DNA from: Streptomyces maremycinicus
GTDB taxonomy: Bacteria > Actinomycetota > Actinomycetes > Streptomycetales > Streptomycetaceae
Length of the DNA: 64,000 nt
Direction: 5' to 3'
Assembly: GCF_001184025.1 (NCBI RefSeq)
Contig: NZ_BBYG01000025.1
Location: 75,830 to 139,829, forward strand
The notes under the pieces were generated by a model. The model saw nothing but the letters and a program-made list of their open reading frames with translations, ran no database searches and was not told the origin of the DNA. This document shows, in pieces, positions 16,720 through 25,042 of the stretch (its first letter is position 1; each line of letters opens with the position of its first letter). Made by a program: the position numbers and the translations under genes.

Positions 16720-16883
16720 GCCCCCATACAACAGGACGGCGCTGACAATCCGGTCAGTGACGGAAGGGAGCGGTGCGTGACAGGACACCGTCGCGGCCCA
16801 TCGGCGGTGCCTGTCTGACGTGTTCCTGATCGGAGTTGTCCACAGGTCAAGCGGAACTTCAAGATCCGCGAGATCGTCGGCGC

Positions 16884-18968
16884 ATGACGAATCACAGCGA
16901 AACCACCGGATCGCCCGAAAACGGCGACACGGCCGGACAGGGCGGACGTGAGCACCCGGCCTGTGTCAGCCACACGATGTACGACGGAGATGTCGGGTAC
17001 GGCGCAGGCACCGCCGACCACCAGGTCACCCTGCGGACTCCGGCGGAGCTGGCGGACGCCCTGCCCTACCTGCTCGGATACCGGCCGGAGGACAGCATCG
17101 TCCTGGTCGCCCTGCACGACCGCGGCGGCCGGGGCCGCTTCGGCGGCCGGGCCAGGCTCGGCATCCCCGCCAACCCGGACGACTGGGGAGCCGTCGCCCA
17201 GCAGCTGGCACAGGGGCTGGTCAAGGGCAGCGAACGCCGGGGCACCCCGCCCGCCAGCATGGTCGCCTACCTCTGCCAGGAACCGGGCAAGGGGGAGACG
17301 GGCCGTCAGGTCATGGAGCGACTCCAGCCGCTGGCCCACCGACTCCGTCTCGAATGCGGCCGCCTCGACGTCCCCGTGATCGAGGCGCTCTGCATCGCCG
17401 GCGGCCGCTTCTGGTCGTACTGCTGCGGGGGCAAGGGCTGTTGCCCGGTCGAAGGGGTGCCGATGGGACTGCCCGGTACCTCCGTCCTGGCCGCGGCCGC
17501 GACCTACGCGGGGATCCAGGTCCGGGGCACCCTGCGCGAGTTGCGTGCCCGGCTGCTGCCCCTGGAGACCGGTGCGGCCCTGGAACAGGAGGTCGCCCTG
17601 GACACCGCGGGCATGGCGCTCGTCCCGAGGATCCTCGACGAGGCGAGTCGCGCGAAGGTCGCCGAGGAGACATTGGAACTGGCCGGACGGGTCGTGCGCC
17701 GCCTCGCGGAGGCTCCCGTCGTACCTGGTGCGCTCCTCGCGGACCACCAGGACGACGAACTGCTCGGCTTCGACGAGGCCGCGGCATTGATTCTCGGCCT
17801 TCAGGACCGGGTGACGCGTGACCGGGCGGCCGGGTGGATGGAGGGCGACGAGGCCGCTCCCGCCCTGCGTCTCTGGCGGGCACTGGCACGGCGGTGCGTC
17901 GGACCCTACGGCGAACACGCGGCGGCACCCCTGACCCTCGCCGGCTGGGTCGCCTGGTCCAGCGGGGATGAACTCGAGGCGCGGGAGGCCCTTGCCATGG
18001 CCCTGGGCGCGGACCCGGAGTATCTGTTCGCCCGTCTCCTGCACCAGGCATGCAACGAGGGCCTGGACCCCGAGTCGGTGCGACGCTGTCTGCGCGCCGA
18101 GCGCGAGGGACACGGGCTGCCCACCGTGGTGGAGGCGCCCGGCAAGGAGGCTGAGCCTGACAGGACGGCTGCGGCTGGCGCCCACCAAGCCTCCGAGGAG
18201 CCGTTCGAGGGGCCGCAGGACATCGACGGGATCTTCGACGGGCCGCAAGACCCGACCGGCATTTTCGAAGGGCCGAACGACCCGATCGGGATCTTCGACG
18301 GGCGGCACGACCTCGACGGGACTGGGGCCCCCGCAGGCTCGTGCGGAACCGGGAGGGGAGACGCGTCCACCGGCTTCCGGCGTCCGGAAGCGGCGATTCG
18401 CCATGGCGAGGGAAGCCTCCCCGACCAGGGAAACCGCTCAGGCGCGGAGACGGGCTCCAGCACGGCAAGGGGCTCCGGCACGGGAACGGGCTCCGGCACG
18501 GGAACGGGCTTGAGCGCGCCTGACGACGTCAACGGCTCCGAAGACGACGTCAACGGCTCCGAAGAAGCCAGGCAGGGCGAGCGAGCCGGCGAAGTGAAGG
18601 ACCGCGCCTCCGACGCGCTGCCGCACACTTCAGCCCCCTGCGCAACGGAACCTGCGGCGGCGCCCGCCCCCACGACCGCTCGCAGGCGTCGGCGTGTCCG
18701 TTCCACCGGCGTCGGCGTCGGCGCGGGCCACGCACAGGCTGCCGCCGGAGCGGAGGAGGGCCAGGAACCGCAGCACCGGGCACGGGAAACGAACGCGCTC
18801 CGCGCTCAGCCGCCGAGGTCCCACGGCACGCGCCCCGCCGCACCGGGCCGAGGGGAATCCCGAACCCGCCCGGTAAGGAAGCCCTCCCCGCGGCGGCGTG
18901 AGGACTGCCCCGAAGGCCTGCGGTGTAACAGCGACAGCGACAGCGACAACGGCACCGGGAAGGAATGA
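16884..18968 (+). CDS. DUF4192 protein with a long repetitive tail
   Basis: 694 residues from ATG 16884. The N-terminal two-thirds (about 45-400) matches the DUF4192 pattern: LRTPAELADALPYLLGYRPEDSIVLVAL at the start, GGRFWSYCC and CPVEGVPM in the middle, and a C-terminal helical part with WRALARRC, PLTLAGWVAWSSGD and AREALAMALGADP. Function is unknown for the family. From about residue 430 the protein becomes low-complexity: four ten-residue units of the type GPQDxxGIFD/E, a GSGTGTG stretch, and an Arg-rich end with SDSDSD. The tail is probably disordered; it could also contain a frameshift relative to relatives, which only alignment would show. It is divergent from the recQ-like gene. Confidence 0.85.
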   Translation: MTNHSETTGSPENGDTAGQGGREHPACVSHTMYDGDVGYGAGTADHQVTLRTPAELADALPYLLGYRPEDSIVLVALHDRGGRGRFGGRARLGIPANPDDWGAVAQQLAQGLVKGSERRGTPPASMVAYLCQEPGKGETGRQVMERLQPLAHRLRLECGRLDVPVIEALCIAGGRFWSYCCGGKGCCPVEGVPMGLPGTSVLAAAATYAGIQVRGTLRELRARLLPLETGAALEQEVALDTAGMALVPRILDEASRAKVAEETLELAGRVVRRLAEAPVVPGALLADHQDDELLGFDEAAALILGLQDRVTRDRAAGWMEGDEAAPALRLWRALARRCVGPYGEHAAAPLTLAGWVAWSSGDELEAREALAMALGADPEYLFARLLHQACNEGLDPESVRRCLRAEREGHGLPTVVEAPGKEAEPDRTAAAGAHQASEEPFEGPQDIDGIFDGPQDPTGIFEGPNDPIGIFDGRHDLDGTGAPAGSCGTGRGDASTGFRRPEAAIRHGEGSLPDQGNRSGAETGSSTARGSGTGTGSGTGTGLSAPDDVNGSEDDVNGSEEARQGERAGEVKDRASDALPHTSAPCATEPAAAPAPTTARRRRRVRSTGVGVGAGHAQAAAGAEEGQEPQHRARETNALRAQPPRSHGTRPAAPGRGESRTRPVRKPSPRRREDCPEGLRCNSDSDSDNGTGKE
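18210..18329 (+). repeat. Four 30-bp units encoding decapeptide repeats
   Basis: Units at 18210-18239, 18240-18269 and 18270-18299 plus a diverged one to about 18329 encode GPQDIDGIFD, GPQDPTGIFE, GPNDPIGIFD and GRHDLDG within the DUF4192 protein. Confidence 0.85.
18443..18563 (+). repeat. In-frame 18-bp and 21-bp tandem repeats in the DUF4192 gene
   Basis: Four 18-bp units (18443-18514, type CACGGGAACGGGCTCCGG) are followed by two identical 21-bp units (18522-18542 and 18543-18563). Both preserve the reading frame. Confidence 0.85.
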
Positions 18969-19293
18969 CATTCACGCAGCCGCCGTGGTGAGTGAAGGAC
19001 ACCCAGGACAACTCCAGGCGGCCCGTCCGGATCCCCCCCACGATGAACGGTCGTGGCCGCGAAGCCGGACCTGAAGACCTTCGCGTCCCGAAACCGGCCC
19101 GCCCTGTCCGGATCCGGCGGCCATTCGGTGGGGCCCGTGACCCCGGGGCGTGACCTGGGGGAGCCCCACCCCGTTCACCTGAGTGGCGGAACGCCTGCAC
19201 GGACCGTGCCGCCGCAGCGCACCCGCTCTGCCGGAGCCGTCCACCCGGCCTCGGCCATGCCCGAGGCGCAAAGAGAGCAGAAGAAGTCACCGC
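18969..19293. other. Non-coding gap before the debranching-enzyme-like gene
   Basis: 325 bp without a supported gene. No terminator-like perfect hairpin, promoter or known operator was recognised. Confidence 0.45.
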
Positions 19294-21510
19294 ATGCATC
19301 AGCCGACTCCGCCCTCCGCCGCCGACGAACGCCTCAGCCACGACACCTCGACGCAGGTCCCCGGGCCCGGCGATGACCGGCGAGGGCCAGGTACCTCGCC
19401 GTCCTCCCCACCCATCGGTGCTGAGGGAGGCCCGCGCCGGACCGCCGACCCCGGCACCCGTGACAGGTCCACCTTCCCGTCGGCCGGTACGGCGCGTCGC
19501 CCGCCGCAGCCCCCGTACAGAGGTGCCGGTCCTCCGTCCGGGACACCGGCCCGTCCGCTCTCCGCCGGTCTGCCCCCCGCCCACACGGCGATGATCTGCG
19601 TCGCGCTGCCGGGCCTCGCCATCTCGACGGAACAGGGGCAGCTGACGGGACAGGGGCTGGAGGGGTTCTACCGGGCGGGCCGACGCATCCTGTCCCGCTG
19701 CCAGGTGCGGGTGGCGGGTCGCGAACCGCTGGCCGTCCAGGCCCGCATGACCTCGGCCGACCGGGCTCGTTTCGTCGGCACGCTCCGTGTCACACCGCAC
19801 GGCGGTCCGGACCCGGACATCGTCGTCGAGCGGATCCGCTCCGCGGACGGCACGGAGGTGATCACGCTGCACAGCGCCGCCGCCCGGCCGCTGCGCCTCC
19901 CGGTCGAGGTGGCGCTCGGTGCCGATCTGGCAGACCTGGGGGCGATCGCGTCCGGCGCCGTCGGTCCCGAACTGGCCGCCAGCGTCCACGATTCCGGTCT
20001 GCGGTGGTCCTGTGCCGCCGGGGCCTCGAGCGTCACGGCCGATCCGCCCCCGGCCGACGCCATCGCCTCCGCGGGGCTGCTGCGCTGGGACATCGAGATG
20101 CCGCCCGGCGGCACCGTCCGGGTGGTGTTGAGAGTCCGCCTGGACGGTGCGGGACCGGTCCGGGCCGTGGGCCGGGCGGCCACGAGCCCGTTGGCTCCGG
20201 CACAGGCGACGGGAGACGATCCGCGGGTCCAGGCGCTCCTGGCGACGAGCGTCGCGGACCTTCAGGCCCTGCTGGTGCGAGACCCCGCGCATCCTTCGGA
20301 CACCCACCTCGCGGCAGGGGCGCCGTGGCGCTGCGGACTGGCACCGGCGGACGCGCTCGCCGCCGCGCGCATGACACTGCCGTTGGGGACCCGTCTCGCC
20401 GTGGGCACGCTGCGCACCCTGGCCCGGACACAGATCACGGCTCCGGGGCCACGGCGCGGCATGATCCCCGGCCCGCGCCGGGACGCGGGCGCGTACCTCC
20501 CGCCGGGCTGTACGGGGACCGAGGCCACCCTGCTCTTTCCGGTGCTCCTGGCGGAAGCCCGCCGATGGGGCCTGCCCGACCAGGAGACGGAGGAACTGCT
20601 GCCGGCGGCCGAGCGCTGCCTGACCTGGCTGCGTACGACGGTCGGCGAGGGGCCGTACCTGAGCGACCCCCAGCCCAGTGGCCCCGTCCGCTGCGAGACC
20701 CAGGCCCATGCCCACCGGGCCGCACTGCTCGGCGCCGACCTGCTCGACGCCTGCGGCCGGCCGGGCGGGGAGGGGCTGAAGGACTGGGCCCGGAAGCTGC
20801 GCGCCACCTTTCGGCGTGACTTCTGGATCGACGACCTCGGAGGCGGCAGACCCGCGGCCGCCCGTACCCCGGACGGACGGCCGCTGCCCCAGCTCTGCGT
20901 GACGGCCGTCCATCTGCTCGACACCGGGCTGCTGGGCGGCGGCGCCCACGCTCCCGGACTGTTGGACCGGGTGCAGACCGAGCAACTGGCCCGGCTGCTC
21001 GGCAGCCCCGCCATGGACTCCGGCTGGGGGCTCCGCGGCCTCGGCGCGAAGGAGGTCGGCTACAACCCCTTCGGGCACCGCAGCGGAGCCGTCCGGGTCC
21101 ACGAAACGGCGATCGCCGTCGCGGGCCTGGCCACCGCGGGCTTCGAGAAGGAGGGCACCGCGCTGCTGCGCGGCATCCTGTCGGCGGCCGAGGCCTTCGG
21201 GCACCGCCTCCCGGAGATGTACGCGGGGGAGCAACGCGGTGACGGGAGAGCCCCGCTTCCCCATCCCGCCGCGTGTCGCCCCGCGGCCACCGCGGCGGCG
21301 GCCGGGGTCCTGTTGCTGACCACCCTGGCCGGTGTCCGGCCCGACGCTCCCGCCGGAACCGTCACCCTGCGGCCCCTGCGCGGCGCGCCTCTGGGGGAGA
21401 TCGGGCTGACGGGGCTGCGGGTCGCCGGCGCCCCCTTCTCCGTACGGGTCAGTCGGCTCGGTCTCGCCATGGTGGAGGAAGCCGCCGACGGACTGCAATT
21501 GGGAGTGTGA
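19294..21510 (+). CDS. Glycogen debranching N-terminal domain/GH15-like protein
   Basis: 738 residues from ATG 19294 (purine-rich GAGCAGAAGAAG upstream). About 100 N-terminal residues are Pro/Arg-rich and disordered. Residues about 108-300 fit the beta-sandwich glycogen-debranching N-terminal domain (GLEGFYRAGRRILSRCQVRVAGREPL, then VVERIRSADGTEVITLHS). Residues 330-700 form an alpha/alpha-barrel with QETEELLPAAERCLTWL, WARKLRATFRRDFW, MDSGWGLRGLGAKEVGYNPFGHRSGAVRVHETAIAV and GHRLPEMYAGE. These match amylo-alpha-1,6-glucosidase relatives. Substrate is likely an alpha-glucan, but catalytic acids were not assigned with certainty. No signal peptide is seen, so it is cytoplasmic. Confidence 0.82.
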   Translation: MHQPTPPSAADERLSHDTSTQVPGPGDDRRGPGTSPSSPPIGAEGGPRRTADPGTRDRSTFPSAGTARRPPQPPYRGAGPPSGTPARPLSAGLPPAHTAMICVALPGLAISTEQGQLTGQGLEGFYRAGRRILSRCQVRVAGREPLAVQARMTSADRARFVGTLRVTPHGGPDPDIVVERIRSADGTEVITLHSAAARPLRLPVEVALGADLADLGAIASGAVGPELAASVHDSGLRWSCAAGASSVTADPPPADAIASAGLLRWDIEMPPGGTVRVVLRVRLDGAGPVRAVGRAATSPLAPAQATGDDPRVQALLATSVADLQALLVRDPAHPSDTHLAAGAPWRCGLAPADALAAARMTLPLGTRLAVGTLRTLARTQITAPGPRRGMIPGPRRDAGAYLPPGCTGTEATLLFPVLLAEARRWGLPDQETEELLPAAERCLTWLRTTVGEGPYLSDPQPSGPVRCETQAHAHRAALLGADLLDACGRPGGEGLKDWARKLRATFRRDFWIDDLGGGRPAAARTPDGRPLPQLCVTAVHLLDTGLLGGGAHAPGLLDRVQTEQLARLLGSPAMDSGWGLRGLGAKEVGYNPFGHRSGAVRVHETAIAVAGLATAGFEKEGTALLRGILSAAEAFGHRLPEMYAGEQRGDGRAPLPHPAACRPAATAAAAGVLLLTTLAGVRPDAPAGTVTLRPLRGAPLGEIGLTGLRVAGAPFSVRVSRLGLAMVEEAADGLQLGV

Positions 21511-21605
21511 CCTCGTACGACGCGGCTTCGGAGGGCGGCTCTGTGGGGCGACGGTGGCCGTGCGGCACCGCAGTGGATCAGCCAGGGAAGCGGCCGACGA
21601 AGGGA

Positions 21606-21640
21606 GTGTTTATCGTCAGGAAGACGACTATGATCGCCGC
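21606..21640 (+). promoter_or_regulatory. Leaderless promoter of the Nudix gene with an embedded palindrome
   Basis: TATGAT at 21629-21634 is a near-consensus -10 ending 6 nt before the ATG. A weak -35 (GTGTTT, 21606-21611) lies 17 bp upstream of it. Between them is the palindrome TCGTC-AGGAA-GACGA (21613-21627), positioned to block polymerase. No ribosome-binding site is visible. Confidence 0.65.
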
Positions 21641-22399
21641 ATGCCCTACGACCCGTCAGCCTTTCCGCCCTTCGCCGTGACCGTGGACCTGGTCGTGCTG
21701 ACCGTGCGCCGCCATGCCCTGTGCGCGCTGGCGGTGCGCAGGGGTGAGGCGCCGTTCCAAGGGCGATGGGCGCTCCCGGGTGGCTTCGTACGGGCCGACG
21801 AGGACCTCACCCAGGCCGCGGCGCGCGAACTGGCCGAGGAGACCGGCCTCCATGCCCACGATCCCGCGACCCCGGCCCACGACAACGGTGCCCATCTGGA
21901 ACAGCTCGCCACGTACGGCGACCCCAAGCGCGACCCCAGGATGCGCGTCGTCAGCGTCGCGCACCTGGCGCTCGCCCCGGATCTTCCCGCGCCGCGCGCG
22001 GGTGGGGACGCCAGCAACGCGCGGTGGGCGCCGGTCGAGGAACTGCTCCAGCACGGCGGTTACGGCCGCGACGGGGAACCGGTCGCACCGCTCGCCTTCG
22101 ACCACGCGCAGATCCTGGCGGACGGTGTGGAGCGCGCTCGTTCCAAGATCGAGTACTCGTCCCTGGCGACCGCGTTCTGCCCCACCGAGTTCACGGTCGG
22201 CGAGCTCCGCAGGGTCTACGAAGCGGTGTGGGGGGTTGCGCTCGACCCGAGGAACTTCCATCGCAAGGTGACGGGCACGCCCGGGTTCCTCGTGCCGACC
22301 GGTGGCACCACCACGCGGCAGGGCGGCCGCCCTGCGCAGCTGTTCCGGGCGGGTGGCGCCACCCTGCTCAACCCGCCGATGCTGCGGCCCGAGGTGTGA
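21641..22399 (+). CDS. Nudix hydrolase with C-terminal winged helix (NrtR-like)
   Basis: 252 residues from ATG 21641. The Nudix box runs GGFVRADEDLTQAAARELAEETGL (pattern Gx5Ex7REUxEExGU), complete in its Glu residues, so hydrolysis may be retained. The C-terminal third (FCPTEFTVGELRRVYEAVWGVALDPRNFHRKVTGTPGFLVPTG) is the winged-helix DNA-binding segment found in NrtR, the ADP-ribose-sensing regulator of NAD genes. Close relatives include ADP-ribose pyrophosphatases. No NAD biosynthesis gene is adjacent. The palindrome in its own promoter suggests autoregulation. Whether it is enzyme, regulator or both is undecided. Confidence 0.9.
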   Translation: MPYDPSAFPPFAVTVDLVVLTVRRHALCALAVRRGEAPFQGRWALPGGFVRADEDLTQAAARELAEETGLHAHDPATPAHDNGAHLEQLATYGDPKRDPRMRVVSVAHLALAPDLPAPRAGGDASNARWAPVEELLQHGGYGRDGEPVAPLAFDHAQILADGVERARSKIEYSSLATAFCPTEFTVGELRRVYEAVWGVALDPRNFHRKVTGTPGFLVPTGGTTTRQGGRPAQLFRAGGATLLNPPMLRPEV

Positions 22400-22506
22400 C
22401 GCCGGTCGACCGCGCCCACCGACCGGCGGGAAGAGGCCTGTGCGGGTCGGTCGCGGCGGGGTGACCGCCGCACACTGTCACCGTGCGGTGAACGGAGAAA
22501 AGGGAT

Positions 22507-22521
22507 ATAGCGCGCTATCTT
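22507..22521 (+). promoter_or_regulatory. Palindrome overlapping the -10 of the ABC fusion gene
   Basis: ATAGCGCGCTAT (22507-22518) is a perfect 12-bp palindrome. It overlaps TATCTT (22516-22521), a candidate -10 that ends 7 nt before the GTG start. The arrangement suggests a repressor site on a leaderless promoter. Confidence 0.55.
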
Positions 22522-22528
22522 GCTACGG

Positions 22529-24880
22529 GTGATCCAGGCCTTCGGACTGACCAGTAACTCCCGCAAGGCGCTTCCGCCCGCCGTCGACGACCTCTCCTTC
22601 GAGGCGCGCGCGGGCCGCGTCACCGTGCTGCTCGGAGCGCCGGGCGCGGGCAAGACCACGGCGCTGAGACTCATGCTCGAACTCCAACAGGGCCGCGGAC
22701 TCACCTACTTCCGAGGCCGTCCGCTGCGCCGCATCGCCCACCCCGCGCGTGAGGTCGGCGTCCTCCTCGGCGACGTACCCGGGCACCCCGCCCGCACGGT
22801 CCGGGGTCACCTGCGCATGTTGTGCGCGGCCGCCGGTGTTCCGGTGCGGCGGGCCGACGAAGTGCTCGAAGTGGTCGGCCTGGTGAGTCTGCGCGACGAA
22901 CGCCTCGGCACCCTGTCCCGCGGCATGGACCGGCGACTGGGCCTGGCCTGCGCTCTTCTGGCGGATCCGCACACCCTCGTCCTCGACGATCCGGCCGCCG
23001 GGCTCTCCGGGCGCGAGAGCCGCTGGCTGTACGGCATGCTGCGCGCCCACGCGGACCAGGGCGGCACCGTCCTGACGACCACGAGCGATCCCAAGGAGGC
23101 CGCCCGTACCGCGGACCGGGTGATCACCCTGGACGGGGGCACCCTCGTCGCCGACCAGGAGGCCGCCGACTTCGCCCGCACCCGGCTGCGTCCCCGGGTG
23201 GCCGTCCGCAGCCCGCACGCCGTCCGCCTGGCCGCCCTGCTCACCAGGGAGGCGCGAGCCGCGCAGCGCTCCGTCGAGGTCGTGCAGGAGGACGGCAACC
23301 GGCTCTCGGTGTACGGCAGCAGCTGCGCCCATGTCGGTGAGACGGCGTTCCGACACGGCATTCTCGTCCACCAACTCGCCGACGAGACGGGCGACATGGG
23401 GCCGGGACCGGAACCCGGGGCGCAGCGACCGGCACGCCCCGAGGCGGGGCCGGATCCGTCGCGACAGGAGGGCGAAGGCCCTGCGGGCGGGGAGCCGGTC
23501 GCCGTCGTCGCGGTCGCCGCCTCCGAGCCGGGCACGGAACGCGTGGAAGGCAGGGACAGGACGCAGCCGCCGGACGACGCATGGGCGGCCGACACATCCC
23601 GGCACACCGGTGCCACGGACGCGCCGGGCGTCTCCGCGCCGGGCGTCTCCGGCGAGGAACCGCCGCCGTCCCCGGCGCCGTACCCTCCGGTCGACGCCAC
23701 CCCTGGCGACGCCGTCCCGGCTCCATCGGGCGACTCCCCGTCCGGTGTCTCGGCACGGGACGGTGCCGGACGGGATGCGGACACCCCGGACGCGACGGCG
23801 TCCCCGACCGCCTCTGAATGGCACCCCACCGCCCACGAAGGGCATCCCATCGCCCACGAAGGGCACCCCACGGCCCCCGAAAGAGGTGCTGTCAGTGGGG
23901 CGGCCGCCTCCGCGGACGCGATCGTCGACGAACTCCGGCAGCCCGGAGAGGCCGACCTCGCCGACGGCGGCACCTCAGACGCGCACCCCGCCGGCTCCCG
24001 TTCCCTGGCCGCGTCCGCCGGGTCATCGGCCCGGCGCCCCGCCCGCCCCTTCGCGTCCCCCGCGTTCGACGCCCTTCCCGAACTGCCACCTCCCATCTCC
24101 GTCCGCTCGGCCCCCGGCCCCCTGCGTCCGCTCCGCTACGAACTCCGCCGCGCCACCGGGATCGGTACCGGTTTCACGACCGGTGCCGTCGTCCTCGTCG
24201 TCTCCGCCCTCACCGCCGTGCTCCTGGCCCGCGCGGGGCACACCGCGCAGGCACGGCTGCTGGCCGCGTGGCCCACGGAGCTGCCGCTGCCGCCCGCCGC
24301 GCTCGGCGCGGGACTGCTCGGCGCGCTGGCCTTCGGAGACGAATTCCGCTACCCCGCCCTGGCCGCGGACCGCGGCACCGTGCCCCGGAGGCTGGGTGTC
24401 CTCACCGCGAAGCTCCTCGTCGCCGCGCTCACCGCGCTGATGCTGGCCTTCCTCACGGTGGGCTGCGACGCCGAAGCGCTCTATCTCGTCTACGGACGGG
24501 AGGTCGCACAGGTTCCCGCGGACTGGCTTTCGCTGAGCGCGAGTTGGATCGGCCTCGTGGTCGGCTGCGCCTGGACCGGTGTGCTGGCCGCGGGCGTATT
24601 CCGCTCGACCACGGCCGGGCTGGCGGCGGTGGTCGCCATGCCCGTCGTCGTCCTGCCCCTCGTACAGAAGACCGTGGAGAGCGTGTCTGTGCGGACGGCG
24701 GCCGGATTCTCGCTGCGGTTGCGCGAGCTGCTGCTGGTGCAGTGGCCCTTCGGCGGGGAGCGCTATCTCGCCGCCGCGGCACGGGTGATCGCCCAACCGG
24801 TCGGCGGGGCAATGGCGTTGTCGCTGACGGCACTGCTGTGCGCGTACCTGCTCACGACCCTGCGCAGCAGAGCCCGATGA
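22529..24880 (+). CDS. ABC transporter: ATPase and permease in one polypeptide
   Basis: 783 residues from GTG 22529 (a TTG three codons upstream is possible). The ATPase (about 1-220) has Walker A GAPGAGKTT near residue 39 and Walker B TLVLDDPAAGLS. The signature is degenerate (TLSRGMDRRLGLA instead of LSGGQ). A Pro/Ala/Glu-rich linker (about 285-530) contains heptapeptide repeats. The C-terminal part (about 545-780) has about six hydrophobic helices resembling an ABC-2-type permease. Substrate is unknown. It lies directly upstream of whiH in the same orientation with 162 bp between, so a developmental role is possible but unproven. Confidence 0.88.
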   Translation: MIQAFGLTSNSRKALPPAVDDLSFEARAGRVTVLLGAPGAGKTTALRLMLELQQGRGLTYFRGRPLRRIAHPAREVGVLLGDVPGHPARTVRGHLRMLCAAAGVPVRRADEVLEVVGLVSLRDERLGTLSRGMDRRLGLACALLADPHTLVLDDPAAGLSGRESRWLYGMLRAHADQGGTVLTTTSDPKEAARTADRVITLDGGTLVADQEAADFARTRLRPRVAVRSPHAVRLAALLTREARAAQRSVEVVQEDGNRLSVYGSSCAHVGETAFRHGILVHQLADETGDMGPGPEPGAQRPARPEAGPDPSRQEGEGPAGGEPVAVVAVAASEPGTERVEGRDRTQPPDDAWAADTSRHTGATDAPGVSAPGVSGEEPPPSPAPYPPVDATPGDAVPAPSGDSPSGVSARDGAGRDADTPDATASPTASEWHPTAHEGHPIAHEGHPTAPERGAVSGAAASADAIVDELRQPGEADLADGGTSDAHPAGSRSLAASAGSSARRPARPFASPAFDALPELPPPISVRSAPGPLRPLRYELRRATGIGTGFTTGAVVLVVSALTAVLLARAGHTAQARLLAAWPTELPLPPAALGAGLLGALAFGDEFRYPALAADRGTVPRRLGVLTAKLLVAALTALMLAFLTVGCDAEALYLVYGREVAQVPADWLSLSASWIGLVVGCAWTGVLAAGVFRSTTAGLAAVVAMPVVVLPLVQKTVESVSVRTAAGFSLRLRELLLVQWPFGGERYLAAAARVIAQPVGGAMALSLTALLCAYLLTTLRSRAR
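23817..23880 (+). repeat. Three in-frame 21-bp repeats in the linker of the ABC fusion
   Basis: Units of 21 bp encode EWHPTAH, EGHPIAH and EGHPTAP. They lie in the disordered linker between the ATPase and membrane parts. Confidence 0.8.
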
Positions 24881-24942
24881 TCACCGTCCGGGCCGATCCG
24901 GTCCCGGGGTGTGCGCAACTCCCCGGAGAAAGCCCATTTCTT

Positions 24943-24950
24943 TCCGATAA
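24943..24950 (+). promoter_or_regulatory. Sigma-WhiG-type -10 element upstream of whiH
   Basis: TCCGATAA at 24943-24950 differs by one base from GCCGATAA, the -10 of flagellar/WhiG-class sigma factors. It lies 93 bp upstream of the whiH start. whiH is known from S. coelicolor work to depend on sigma-WhiG. A -35 (TAAA) at the expected distance is not obvious, so the call rests on the -10 and the context. Confidence 0.6.
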
Positions 24951-25042
24951 GGCGTCAATTGCGACGGGGTGAGCGATCACCCTTTCGTGTGCTTTTCACC
25001 AAAGACCTCAAGGGAGTTGGGAGCAGCGCCGACAAAGGATCC

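Noticed and set aside
18550..21498. Minus-strand frame of about 980 codons
   Set aside because: Antisense to the DUF4192 tail and the debranching-like gene; low-complexity translation.
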